DNA from: Blasia pusilla
Taxonomy: Eukaryota > Marchantiophyta > Marchantiopsida > Blasiales
Direction: 5' to 3'
Assembly (NCBI GenBank): GCA_050084515.1
Contig: CM114271.1
Span: forward strand, 44,702,001 to 44,766,000
Length of the DNA stretch: 64,000 nucleotides
The notes under the pieces were generated by a model. That model was not told where the DNA came from. It made no database searches and was given only the letters and a program-made list of their open reading frames with translations. A program made the translations under genes and the position numbers. Positions 11,551-24,547 of this stretch are shown in pieces (position 1 is the stretch's first letter; every line of letters begins with the position of its first letter).

Positions 11551-13400
11551 GTCTTATCCTTAGAGTCTAATGGTGTATCTCCAAAGAGAACTCGGAAATC
11601 TTATTCCCCATGCTCATTTCCACCTAATGAGCTCTATGGGAAATGTTTTGGAGGATTCTTTGAGAGTCCAATAAAGCCGCTGCGAGATCCTATTCCTGCC
11701 ACCACAACCACACCAACTAAAAGTTGGGGAAGTCCTCTTGCCCTTTGCATCTTACATGACTGCAAAGAAGGAAATTCAAAGAGAGATAGCACCCATGAGT
11801 AAATTCCTACAACAATGCCCGCAAATGCATCCATTGAATATAATGTGCCAAGAGTTAGAGTTACTCTAGGTCGAAATAGGTTGAGCCGCGTGTCGCCTTA
11901 TTGAGAAGCAACCAAAGCCCCAAGTGGTTTTCATCTGTACAGAGAATCAATAGGCGAGAAGATTAACCTTCAGCTAGAGAGGGCAAGTCAAGGATTCAAG
12001 TCGGATGGCCTGAGGTCGGATGACTAGAAATGTCAAAGGCGATATATGAGAGAATCTCTCACTGTACCTCAAACCGGGCTGACGGAAATAGTACTAGACT
12101 TTTGGTTGCACGTGATAATGTATTAGAGAGAGAAGTGCATATATATCACGATGACGAGGAAGATATGAGGAGTACTACCACTTCATCAGCACCTCAGGAA
12201 AGCTTTTGCTCTACATGCTTTCCATCATTTTTACCTATTTGATGATCCTAACAGTTTGGTGCGTTTGTATTAAAAGTATGTAATAAAATAAGTTCAATGA
12301 GTATCTACTACCTCTGAATTGAATGCAGGTCTAACCACCATGAGTAGCCCTAAGTACCTCAAAAGAAACCAGGTACAACCCGATGACAGACACAATCGGG
12401 TTTCTCCAATTGAGAGGAATAGCCACAAAAGTGAATGAGCGAGCCGAGAAAAAGCAGTAATGGCAAGCTTTTTCCCCCTCTGAAAGCTAGAACTCGCACT
12501 GTTAATAGACGATCCATCCCGAGCACTTCCAAGTCTGCAAGCTCCAAAGTAGAAGAGCCAACTCAAGCACAAGACCTACCTTGATCATTGTCAAGTCCGC
12601 AAGCTGCAAAGACCGCAACGGAGCTTAACACCCCCCCGAGTGTTTGCTACAAAGGATATAACAAGGCTGGACCTACATACCTTGCAGCAACTCGAGTGGA
12701 ATAAGAGAAGCGAGCCTTGGCAGGAAGGCCGAAATCCCCATGCTTGGAAACTAATTTCCAATGTGCTCTACAACTGTAGAGACGCATTTGTCCAAATGTT
12801 CAGCCACAGTCAAATGTAGCAAACCACTACTACGCGATCTTGCAGCAATTCAAAGCAATTGACTAAACCAATCACAGCCATAGAGCCACAAGAAATTGTT
12901 GCAACCCCATATGCCGATAGCGAGCTCTGAAGTGGAGCAAGAAGAAAAATTAGAAGGCGAGCTCGGCCATGAGCTTTGCACATATAGACGTGAACTCCAT
13001 GACCTACGCCGCATCGTCCTAAGCCGAACTTGCTTTGGAACAAAGCCAAGGACATCAACCGACGGACGCTCAATGGCCGCTAGAAGCTCCGAATTCGACC
13101 TAGACATAATGTTGCTTCCCAGGCGTGATCACCTAGCTCAAATCAAAATCTCCCAACTACAAAGTCGATTCGGACGTTGAAAGCTCCAAGATGAATCCAG
13201 AGATTGAAGTTGCAAGCACAGTCCCAAAGTCCTTAGCCGGGAGTGTAGGCGCACACCCCGCAACAAGTGAGGTGACCAAGATGCGGCAATAGCAGGCTCA
13301 CACAGATGTCCTCCGCTGGGTCGAGCTCCAATGCTAGCTTGCCTGCGGAGGCATGCCGCGAAGTCAGGCTGCACTAGGGCCCGGCAACCAAGTGGCTACT
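11550..13400 (+). pseudogene. Gene-like exon debris, possibly captured by the Helitron
   Basis: Plus-strand frames here look like fragments of host exons rather than transposon genes. At about 11560-11800 there is a Ser/Pro-rich segment (VSPKRTRKSYSP). At 11875-12010 a segment reads EATKAPSGFHLYRES then GEKINLQLERASQGFKSDG, and at 12030-12240 another contains MSKAIYERIS and an acidic HDDEEDM stretch. The APSGFHLY...SKAI.ER order weakly resembles an HMG box. At 12330-13270 there are disordered Ser/Lys-rich segments such as STSKSASSKVEEPTQ. Stops separate all of these. No product can be named with confidence. Helitrons are known to capture host gene pieces, and these lie between the RepHel relic and a Helitron-like 5' end. 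Confidence 0.35.
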
Positions 13401-13444
13401 TTGTCCTATTAGATTTGTTATTTTGTTGCCCATTATAGTATAGA

Positions 13445-13806
13445 TTAGTAAGGTGCTCGTGCGATGCACTAGAAATAAAAAAGGGTTTGAAGAGCTTTTG
13501 CTAGTGTATAGCCCGTGAAGGGACTAATAACGATGCACGCAAATTTAAAATTTCTTACTGCGTGTAGCATGTGAAACATTTTCTTGCTGCCCAGTTGCCA
13601 TGTGTCAGACATAGAGGTGTTGCAAATAAAAAAGACGCACTCCAATAATTTATTCTCTTTAGGTGCCCATGCGATACACAAAAAATAAAAAAAAAGTGTT
13701 TGGAAAACTTTAGTTAGTATATAGTATGTGAAGGGAAGGGATTAATAATCCACACTCACACAAATTCAAACTTTCTTTTAAAGGTGTTTCAAATGATATA
13801 GATAGA
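13445..13806 (-). mobile_element. Non-autonomous Helitron-like element
   Basis: On the minus strand the element starts near 13806 with TCTATCTATATCATT and ends at 13445-13448 with CTAA, preceded by the hairpin-prone GTGCATCGCAC. Plant Helitrons begin with TC and end with CTRR after a short hairpin, without target duplication. Directly after the CTAA the minus strand continues with TCTATACTATAATGGG, a second Helitron-like 5' end. The interior is related to the element at 43452-44402, sharing GCATGTGAAACATTTTC and TGGCA...ACACGTG-type blocks. It has no coding capacity. Confidence 0.6.
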
Positions 13807-14052
13807 TTTTCCACATCCTCTCCTTCCCAAGTATTTTCATGTCTTCAGACGAAAATACTTTTGTTCACCATATCTATCACAAAGTGACGGGAAAGGTCGA
13901 CGTAACTAAAACGGCGTCAGGAGAAAGCCACTGGACGGGGACGAGCGTGGCCACAGGGAAGGAGTAGTCGACGGAGGGACAGAAGCTGCACCTCAAATCA
14001 CAATCCTGAAGCCGATAGATTCTCAGCGCGGAGCACTTCGTTCGCAGTGTCG

Positions 14053-17000
14053 ATGGCCGCCGCACGGGGAGTGATGAGGGCCAGCCCCGGGTTCGGTCTG
14101 CAGTGTCCTCTTCTCTTACGCCACCGACTTGCACCTTCTTTCGGTGTGTGATTTTTCAGAATCATTTCCTCGTGTTCGGAAAGAGCAATTCTTTGATTTG
14201 GTACTTGTCGTTGTTTGCCTGAGAGCATGGTGCAATCTGAACATCCAGATCACGAGATGCAGTCATCGGATTTGTTGCGTTGTGATGATCCCCAATGATG
14301 TGTCAACATGGATGTTGTTAGTCAGCGGAATATATTTCGGCATTGGATAAGCCAACTAAATGAGTAGTATGGCCGAGGCTGAGCAGTTTTAGTTCTCCTC
14401 TTGAATCTGGATCCATCTGTTTATTCCTAGCATTCCAGCGTAGCTCACCCCTCAATCAATCCTATTCTCCGCAGTGGTGGGTGTCTTGAAATCTCAATTA
14501 TGTTGAGCTTTACAAACTTGCACTTGAACAGATGTTCTTTTTTCCACATGTGTAAGAATGTGGAATTTGGTTGGATTTCCGGCTTGAGAGTGTTCGTTGC
14601 ATGGTACGAGGAGTCTCCCACCGACGACAATGAGTGATCAATCTACGTTTTATTCCTCGGTTCGCTTCCTTATTAATCCCGGGCTACACAGTGGAACCGG
14701 TGCATTACACACAGAGTTACGCGGACTTGATGGAATCTAAAATTAACTTCAGTGTCCACAAGGCATACAAGACCGGGAAATATGGCTGTTCGGTACTGTC
14801 AGTATCCTTGCTATGAATGCTCAGCTACTATTGACGAAGTATCAAAGTAGTGGTGAGATGTGAATGGTGCTAAAACCTTCTGACTGCGGCAAGGATACTC
14901 GAACTCTCTAGTTCAAGAATTCAAATAAATACGAATTCTTGTTTCAAGCAGCGATATGTCATTTTATCGTCAAGTCTGAATAACGTCCTGTAGTATCCAC
15001 AGTGGCAGGCATGTTTGGGTATAATATCCTGTACTGTCCCTGGTTGCAGGTTTTCTGGAGCTAAAACTCGATACTTTGTTTGTTAAAAGGAGCTATGCCA
15101 CACCTAGCATGTCCTCTTTCTCTGCAAAATGGGGTGACAACTCCAATAGTAACTCAATTTTCGATAGTGGCAATATGATACCCTTATCTGGACAATCAAG
15201 GGTAAAGCGAGAGTTACTTCTGCCTGTGTCATCCCTTGTGGATTCAAAAATCGTCTTTTCCGCAGCCCCAGCATATGGGCACAACAAGGTGAGTCGTTGG
15301 AATTTTAATGAAGTAATTGGCAGTTGAATATGTCCCTCAGGTTGGTCTCTATTGTTACCAAGGTAATGATTTGTAGCTATCAATTGTAGACTTCTCACTA
15401 ACTTAATTGTTCTGAGGGCCGATTTGTCCTCGGTATTGAAAAATCAAGGAACTATTGTTTATCATCTTGAGAATTCGTAACAATTGGCCTCCTTTTGTTC
15501 AGGAGGGCCATCCAGAATGTAAGGCTAGAGTGGCATCAATAATGAAAGCAATCGATAAAGCAGGATTTGCAGATGAGGTAGGGTAAGCCCATACTCCTGG
15601 CTATGCTATCTTTATTTCATAAACTACGTCACCTGATTTCTTGGCCCTGATTGATCTCTGACATGGTGTACAGTGAGGCCCAAGGTATTGGACAGGTTTT
15701 ATACTGCATATGTATGAGTATTCTTGGAAATCCCAGATACATCAAAATTCGGATGACTGTTATGGTGTTTAATTGCATTTCATAGTCAGACTACCTAGTT
15801 TGTGCTCTCAGTTTTGTGCATGTTCCTATGTAGAGCAGGTTTAGGGTTTAGGGTGTAAGCAAATGTGAACATACCAACTTATTGAGAATTACATCTTGAA
15901 TTGAATCGTGATAACCATACTGAAAGGTTATTAGGTCATGTGCTGCGTCGATGGGAAATGTATTGCAATTCTCACAATTGAACTTTTATGGTAGCATGTT
16001 TGTTTTTTCCTTGATGTGGTTCCTGTAAACTTGCAGAGTCGAGCTCAAGAAATTTTGCGTCTGGACATAAAAACCATGGCGTCTCTAGAAGAAGTAGCTA
16101 CAGTGCATAACATGAGCTATGTGAAGGGGCTCCGACAGGTAGGCGTGTCTGAACATTCATGGTTTCCAGATTTTGATTGTCTATAGTAACTGACAAATGC
16201 TGTTTATCTCCTACAATTTGTCCTGGAGCTTTTCCAGTGAATGACCACGGTTGTTCATGAGCTTTTACACAGTAGAACTGGATACCGAATAAGTATTTGC
16301 TCATAGTGTTGCAGATCTGAACACTTTAGAAGATGATTCACCATCCCGTGGGTCCCATTCCTCATTGTGAAATATACAATTCTTTGGAAATGTTGGAAGA
16401 TCTTTGGATATGATTTTCAGTACTCTGTAGTCCCTTTTCCAATATTTTCTCAACCAAGGGTCGTCTTTTGGAACCATATTTTCAGACTCTAGCTGACATT
16501 CGTGTTTGTCAGCTACCTGCAAGTTAATTTATTGGGAGTTGATGCCCTCGTACAAATATAACTCTGTTGAGGGGAGGGAAAAATCCACAAAAGAGACATA
16601 ACCCATTTGTTGCTTTTGCTCGGTGGCTCATCAGTTGGATGAGCTTCATTCTTGATGCACTGTGACAATTTGTCTGTGAATCTCACTGTAGGTCAGCAAT
16701 GTTGATTGCAGATAATGGAGAAGGCCAGAGAAGAAAAAATCATTACTCTTGATCCCACGTGCCCAACATATGCAACCGAGAATGTGCGGTTTTGCCACTT
16801 ATCCAGTGCCTGAGTTTTGCTTGTTGAGTGTGATTGTCCTTGTGCTGCTTACTGTTATTTCAAATATTTCCAAACCTTCAGGACTCAAAAGAAATATGAA
16901 TCTTTGACTATTCTCGAACAGCTCCCATCGGTGTCAGTTCCACGTTATAGACATTCCGCGGTGATGAATAAGGGTGATGTGAGAAGTTGTTTTTAATCGT

Positions 17001-19287
17001 TAGTAAAGAACAATTGATCTGGTTATTGCAATTTCTCCCGTGGTCATCTGAATCCCATGCAGTATTGATTTGACAAAGGTTGGTTCATTGATCATGTGGA
17101 GACGTAGTGGGGCTATATGATTTATCTTTAGAATCATTTGATTTTAAAAGTTCAAAGAGGTTCACTCACATTGGTGGTTCAAATTTTTGGAAAACTCGTT
17201 TGGCTACTATGAAGAGGGAATACACACTGCAGTCTTTGAACACCCTGCAGGTCAAACTCTGATGAATCAGTGCACTCTAGATTGTTTGGAAACTTTCTCA
17301 TCTGTTACCAAAGATCAGCTCACACCTGGTGGAATTGATATCTTGCAGACATACAGAGAAGCAATGTTGGGGGCAGGTACCAGCTTGGCTGTAATTGACC
17401 ATGTGGTAGCCTTTCTTTCCCTTAACAATGATCATGATTCCATTGATTTTGTAATTTTGCAAGGTTGTGCAGGAAAATTTCCTTGTCGGAGGCAGGTTCC
17501 TCAGTGAGGATCATGAGTGGTGAAAAACTAGTACTTCCAAGTCATATAAATCTTTGCGATCACATGACAAGTTGTAGTTCCAGACTACAGAGTGTTTCGT
17601 CATTCCTGTGGTTTTTAGTTTTTGGTTATCTGGTAGATGAAATGCATTTTCGTACTATAATAAAGGTACTTCATCTACATCCTGGATTGTTAAATTAATG
17701 GTTCTATGTGCTTGAAGGTGGCTGCATCAAGAGAAACTTCGAATCCTCCCATTGGATTCGCTTTGATTCGACCTCCAGGCCACCATGCAGTAGCAACACG
17801 ACCAATGGGATTCTGTGTTTTCGGTAATGTTGCTGTGGCAGCAAGGCATGCACAACGTATTCATGGCTTGCAGCGAGTGTTCATCATTGACTTTGATGTA
17901 CACCATGGCAATGGTACAGATGATATTTTCTATCAAGATCCAAATGTCTACTACCTGTCCACCCATCAGGCATGTTGGCTCAACTTGATGTTCTTGGCAG
18001 TATAGAATCTTCTTTCAGGGGTTCGGTTGTTGTTTTATGTTGTCAGCCTCTTGACAGTTTTGTAACTCATACTGTCTTTAAAAGCATGCATGCTCATGGG
18101 GAAGTTTGAGGTTGACATAATCTGTGAAGACTTCGGATTGATAAGAATTTTCTGTAGCTGGATTGTGACACATTTTCTTGGAGGCTCAAGCAGATCACCC
18201 AAGTGCAACAAATTTGATCTTGCTTTGAACTTTCTGTGTAGGCGGGTAGCTTTCCAGGAACTGGGAAAATTAAGGATGTTGGAGAGGGAAGGGGTGAGGG
18301 AACTACCTTGAATCTACCCCTGCCAGGGGGTGCAGGAGATGAAGCAATGTCTGCAGTATTTGATGAAGTTATTGCCCCTGCTGCCCAACGGTTCCGGCCT
18401 GACATCATCCTCGTTTCTGCTGGGTACTTTCTAATCTGCACTCATGCGAACCCTCTTCCTTTTCTGCTGGCCAGAAACTTACCATGGTTGGCCATGATCG
18501 AGTATAGCTTCTACGTAGAGGTCCTATTCTGTACTGATGGTGATTGAGAAGAATAGAACACAGGGCATGGAAGAAGCTCCTGATAAGATCTCGGTGAAAG
18601 GAGTTCGGTCCCAGGCCTCAAGACCACCATTTCCGAGAAAAGATGAATGTATAACCAGAGTAATAGAGCTTATATACATCAAGTTTTATCCTGCTGACCC
18701 GCCTGGACCCTATGGGGTAGACACGCGTATTGTTCACGAACGACTCACTCTTTTGTAGACAATATCGAACAGGAAGCTAAGTCCAACACCAACCATTGGT
18801 TTTCTTTCTTTCTTCAGATGCCACTCCTTACAAGATTATGTGAACTGCAACCTATTGTGACAGGCGAAGTTGTTCACGAATCAAAGTTTGCCCGATTTGG
18901 ATAACTCCTAGTACAAAGTACATGGTAAGAATGTTCCTGCCGGGAATAGCCGAATCTAATGTGTTTTCTCTCCTGTTGTGACCCAGGTACGACGCACATT
19001 ATCTTGATCAAATAGCGGGGTTCCAGTTCACATGTGGAACGTACTACCGTCTCTCTTCACATATCAAGCAGCTGGCTATGGATCTTTGTGGAGGTCGGTG
19101 CTGCTTCTTTCTGGAGGGTGGGTATGACTTGAACGCACTTTCAAACAGTGTGGTGGAGTCATTCAGGGGACTGATTGGAGACAAAAGTCAGGCCCATCGC
19201 CATGACAATCCTGCTGTCCTATATGAAGAGCCGAGTATCCTAGTGAGGCAGGCTATTGATGAAATTAGATCGATTCATTCTTTGTGA
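14053..19287 (+). CDS. HDA14: HDA14-like histone/protein deacetylase, nine exons
   Basis: This zinc-dependent lysine deacetylase matches plant HDA14 along its length. My model joins 14053-14143, 15050-15288, 15503-15577, 16037-16138, 16712-16783, 17349-17405, 17718-17969, 18242-18423 and 18987-19287. It keeps frame throughout and gives 456 residues (Arabidopsis HDA14 is of similar length, about 420). The N-terminus ([15 protein letters not shown]) is rich in Arg and Ala and free of acidic residues, as in an organelle transit peptide. Catalytic residues are visible: GHHA at 233-236, DFDVHHGNG with zinc ligands D272 and H274, SAGYDAH with D359, and EGGYD with Tyr403. All catalytic residues are intact. 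HDA14 is reported to act on alpha-tubulin and organellar proteins. Exon 7 ends CAG followed by GC instead of GT, so intron 7 is probably GC-AG. The first exon is the least certain. Confidence 0.93.
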
Positions 19288-21570
19288 TTCTCCGAGGACC
19301 CGTTGAAACTCGGCTTTTCTTCATATCTACATCCACTTCACCAACAAGTAAAAGAGCTCCACATGGTCGGAAAAGCCAAGTATGGTCAAGTTGGCTCGAG
19401 TCATGAATACCACTAAATGGTGGTCGAGCACATCTGTGATTACCAGAAAGGGGCGCTCGTAGCACTGAACTTCGTGGAAATCACCTAAATTTTGACCTCT
19501 GATCATAAAACCATGCTGAGATTTACGTCACCTGATTGGATAGTGCCACACTGGGAATCCAGACGCTTCAGGAGGAGTGTCTTGGTTTGCCAGGCACCCG
19601 AGGGAAGAATATAGGCAATCGGTTGTAATCAATCTCTGAGCAATTCAGAATTCATCTGTATAAAAGGTTACTTGCACTCATGACTGCGTTGACGTCTTTT
19701 TCTTTCCCTACTATCTAACTTAAGATCTTAAGCATGTGCAGCGCACTTGAGGCTGTAAAGCCTTCGCATCACGTAAACTGACGGCGTGCAATCCTAGCTC
19801 GATACGCCAAGCAATTTTTTCGTGTGGTGATCGGTCGAAAAGGTGGGGGTTCGGCCGCCACGCCACCAGACGTACGACACTATCTATCTCCTCAGCGAAA
19901 TCGAAACGACGGAGATTCCAGATCTTTCTTAGTTATACTTACTCGTATGATTGACAGTAGATTCAATCAGATGTTTCTGGTACTTGTTTTCTAGAGATAT
20001 CAGATTCCAGAGGAGCGATTCCTGGGCAAGCCGGAATATTTAAGTCCCCTCCTGTAACTTGAGGAGGGAAAAGTACGCACGAAAGCGTGTTCAAAAAGAG
20101 TTAAAACTATGAACGAAGGAAGCCCCGGGGGTCAGGATAAGAAACTACCGCGAAATATCTTTTCACTTCTATCCCTACTGATAACTTTTAACGTCGAAGT
20201 TTGGCACCTCAACTTTAAAAGACCGCTCCATATCTTTTCATTTTTATCACTGAGTTGTACCTCCCACCTGGTGCTTCTTGGGAGTGGAAGGATGGAGATC
20301 AACTTTCCTTTCCAAAGAGTCTAAACTTTTAAACCGGATCCTCCTTTCGAACCAATGACAGGTGGCTATGAACAGACCAGAAGCATGGACACCCGGCGCT
20401 CGATTTTAGGTCCAGTAGTAGTGGGAGGCCAAAGGAGCAACTCTCCGCCGTATCGAAGAAACAAGTGTACAGGTCATACTTCCGAAAGGTATGGCTCCGT
20501 AGTAGAGTGCGGTGGACCCGGCGGACGGAATGCAGGAATGGGAAGGCGCCACCTGACAGTTCCGAGATTACGCGTGTTTCCTGACGTGGGAACTGGAATG
20601 GACGGAACGCGGGACTCCGGCGACTGAAGGGGAGGGTCCCAAGGCCTCAAGTGCCGGTTCCGAACTCCGAACTTACCCGGCGCGTCGGTCGTGCGAACGC
20701 TTAACCCTGGTTCCGAGAGGAGACGATGGTTACAGCCGAGGTTAAGAGGCATGAGAACAATGGGGAACAACGTCTCCACTTCCCCGAAAGTTAGAGTGTT
20801 TGTTACTATTTTCAATTAAAATTTGAAGTAATTATTAAAAGTTTAAATTTTCAAATACTATTTTGAATTAATTTCAAGCGATCTTATTTTGGGGGTTAAG
20901 GAAATCTTATTGATTGATTTTTGCCATGAAGTACAAAATTAAGGAGGTTTTACCTTCATGAGATGACTAGCACACAACCTAGATTATCTAGTCCCATGAT
21001 TAGGGAGATGGTGGAGTGATATACCAAAAGAAGGTCAAGATATATACGAGGGAAACCTTGAGACAAAACCTAGACATTCAAGAGTGAAAAATCACTCCGT
21101 AGGCTAAGACTAGTCAAGATGGGTGCGCACCTTAAGAGAAGTGTTAGGTGAAAGGAGCATAAGCGCTTTCAAGATTTGGGGACGGAACAATAAGTGTGGA
21201 GAACCTTGAGGTTATTCCTAATTGAGGGCGAGTGGCTTGGCGGTCAAGAATAGTCGAGACATACATTGGTGCCATGAAATGCCTCACAAAACACGAATGG
21301 CTGCAAGACCAACCGCAAGACGTCACTAGAAGAAATGTATAGTTTTTGTGACTAAACTTAAAATGACTTACTCAAAGAATGACTCGAATTATGACTTAAA
21401 CGGTTTAGTCATTAAATTAGGGTTGTGATACTCACCTAGTCATCTGCATATGACACAAGTAGTGAGCAGTACCCTCTAGTCATAGCCAATCATACTTGCT
21501 GCACTTACTTAGTAGTTGTAGGTCATAAACAATAACTTATGTGTTTTAATGATTGCAAGCTCCAATCATA
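19288..21570. other. Spacer downstream of HDA14, with repeat-derived sequence
   Basis: 19288 to about 19700 is the likely 3' UTR and downstream flank of HDA14. No gene was recognised in the rest. The segment around 20950-21330, read on the minus strand, resembles the plus strand around 26430-26720 (shared blocks such as CCTTTC.CACCTAA and GCACCCATCTTGAC). It therefore looks like an old inverted pair of a transposon-derived sequence. Confidence 0.4.
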
Positions 21571-21579
21571 TTTTGTTTT

Positions 21580-22330
21580 TCATCGATTTTGGGATATAAT
21601 TTGTCAAGACTATCAAATTGGGCTGAAACCTTGGCACAATGGCTGACACCAAGGCCCTTTTTTACAGGAATAATTTAGATCTGCCTTCTTGGGTCCCATG
21701 CTCAAACCTAAATTGAGAGCCCACATTTAGGGGCAAGGATTTTTAATTCCAAGTGCAGGCGACCATTTGAAGTATTTTCTTTTCCTATGTGTTTCTGACA
21801 CTTGGGTCCCCCTTTGGAAAAAGTTTCATGATTTTTGGACTGCTGGTTGAAAAGGAAGGGGGAAAAGATGGGGGAGAAAGAAGAAGATGAGGGCTCAAAG
21901 GAGATTCATTGCAACTTTTGCTTCCATTTTGATAGTCACATCCAAGTACCTCTACATTATACCATTGGATTGGGCTGAAGCTTGGCAGATGGGTGGGTAC
22001 CAAGGCTCTCTTGCGCTTGAACGGTTCAGATCTTCCTTTTTGAGTCCCATACTCAAACCTAAATTGGGAGCCCACATTTAGGGTCGAGGAAATTTTATTC
22101 CATGTGGAAATGTCCATTTGAAGTTTTCGGTTTTCCTCTGTGTTTTTACACTTGGGTACCCCTTTCGAAAAAATTTCATGATTTTTGGACTGCTGGTTGA
22201 AAAGGAAGAGGGAAAAGATGGGGGAGAAAGAAGAAGAGGAGGACTTAAAGGAGATTTATTGGAAGTCTTCATTCCATTTTGATGGTCACATCCAAGTATC
22301 TCTGCATTCTACCATTGGATGCATATTGAC
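21580..22330. repeat. ~350-bp tandem repeat, about two copies
   Basis: Markers recur at a constant offset of 350-351 bp. CTCAAACCTAAATTG occurs at 21701 and 22052. ATTTTTGGACTGCTGGTTG occurs at 21831 and 22181. The flanking GATGGGGGAGAAAGAAGA and the CACATCCAAGTA...CTACCATTGGAT-type blocks recur too. The copies differ by scattered substitutions, so the duplication is old. No coding function is evident. Confidence 0.85.
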
Positions 22331-24547
22331 CATTCCTTATGGCATGAGTCAATATGGGTACTGAGCCTTGAGACCCACAGAACATGAGGCAAGAGACAAA
22401 GGTAAGCTTGGTGAGTCAAGAAAGGGCGGGAATAACCATAAGGCTCAGCCATGTCATCTTGAAGTCCAAGTAGGCAAATTGTGGCATGGGAAGTCCAAAA
22501 CTACGTTAGGGTTGAGGGAAAAGATTAGTGGCCCAGGGTGGATACTTATGATAGAGGGATGGATGATCAGTCTCAAAAACTTGCAGAACCAAATTTAATT
22601 TTCCCTAAAAAAGTGGAAATTTACTCATCCAAAATATTTCTCAATTCTTTCAATGAAAAAATAGGCTAGTAGATTCCTATGTTGTGTTCTAATTCATTCA
22701 AAATTTTAATTAGATTGAAATACATATGCTTGCATGGGAAGTAGTTCTTTTTTGTTGTCTTACGCTTGACGAAGCCATCGTAGGAACAACATGAAAAGCA
22801 ACATATGCCGATAATGTAAATCTTTGCAATACTTGAAGGGTGTTCCAAAAGACGCGGTGGTGGATCTTTCAAATGGATTGATACAATGGAGAGATTAAAG
22901 TGTTGATAGAGATCCTGATTGGAACATGTTGCTTTCATATGATCAGATCATTCACCTATCCTACTTCGTCAATGCCTACTTGAGTGACCATGGGTGATGT
23001 ATTGTGTTTTTCTGACATGAAGAAAATAAGTTTTTAGTCGTCAGCGCGCAAAGTGGTCGTTGAAGAAGGACACAAAAAAAACTTGGGTTGTCTTCAATGA
23101 GATTTCCATGCAGAGTGCCAGATCTTAGGAGAGAATAAGTTTATTTCAATATCTTTCCTATGTTGTATAATACCAACCACTTTGTGAAGGTAACATGTTG
23201 CCAAGGAATGTGTTCCATCCAAAGGTTACGTGTCATTATCCCATGGGGCCCCTCTGCCTCCCGCCCTCTTGGAGGCTATTCATTATGAAGCGATAGGTTG
23301 GCTCTTGTTTGGGTAGGAAACCAAGGGCAAGGTGTCGCTTTTCAACGGGTTGCCTCCAATGACTTTCTGTCATAGAGTTTTTCCTCTACTTCACCTAGCT
23401 TCACCTTGAAGCATCCTCAACCTTGAGCTTTGCAAGCGAAAGAATTATATTGAGCTGCAAAGACTCAACCAATTGTGTGTTCTATAGATAGCCGAGAAGC
23501 CGCTAATTAAGTGCTAATCGGATGGAGTCTCCCCAAGTGCATAAGAAGCCTCTTCCACAATCCTTGACTAGTCTTGCCAAGTTTCTTGCCTAAACGGGAG
23601 TGTGTTAGTTAATTCTTCAAGGTGTGTCCCTTTGCTCAAACGTGAAACACATCCAAACATGCATCACGATTAGTTCCTAGTTCAAGGACTTCAGCATATA
23701 GAGAGGGAGAGTGTCCTTCCCTATAGGTACTTTTGGGGTTATCTAGGGGTGAGACTTAATTTCAAGAGTAGAGCACAAGTGAGGTGCCATGGGTTTGCAA
23801 ATGATTGCAAGCTAGTATATCCTGACCATGTGGGAGGACATGGGACAAAAGGATTGCTGAAATCAAAGTTAGATATTCACGATTGGGAAATCTCTGAAGT
23901 GTAGCAAATTTGACAGGAATTGAAAGAGGAGGCTTCTCAATTCTAGTGAAGTTGCTCAAGAGTGGAGCACTTTAAGATCAGATTGCAAGGACGGAGTTCT
24001 TGAGAAAGTTTTGGGGAGGAAATCACTGTCAATCATGACTTGATTGAGTGTGGGTAAATCAGCAAGTGCGTGGGCACTTTGTTGTGATTTTGAGTGAGAC
24101 TCGCTTGATTTTGGAGAAAATTGGAGGGAAGTCGGTCAAGAGGATAATCAAGCAAGGACCTCCGAGGTGAGGTTGGAGATACTTTGCAGTTCAAGCACGA
24201 TGTTCAGAGGAAGGAGAGAAGAATCAAAACTAAAGTTCCTATTCCGCGGCTCTTTCATGTGGGGCGTGGCCGCATGGCATGCAGAGCAAAGAGGGAGGAG
24301 TGAGCAATGGGAACTAAAGTTCCAATTCCTTCACTCTTCTATCTAGCTAGAAAGGAAGGGGAGATCATTTGAAACTCAAGTTCCAATTTTGACGCTCTTC
24401 CAAATGAAGATATGTTCATCCAAGTTTCCAACGAGTTGGCAAATCAGCGCAGTGCCAGAAGAAATCGATTGGGTCCGTCGTCCCTTCTTTTCCGAGGTGG
24501 TTTCTCTTGGTGCAGCAAGGAATCATAACTCAAGTTCTAATTTCCCA

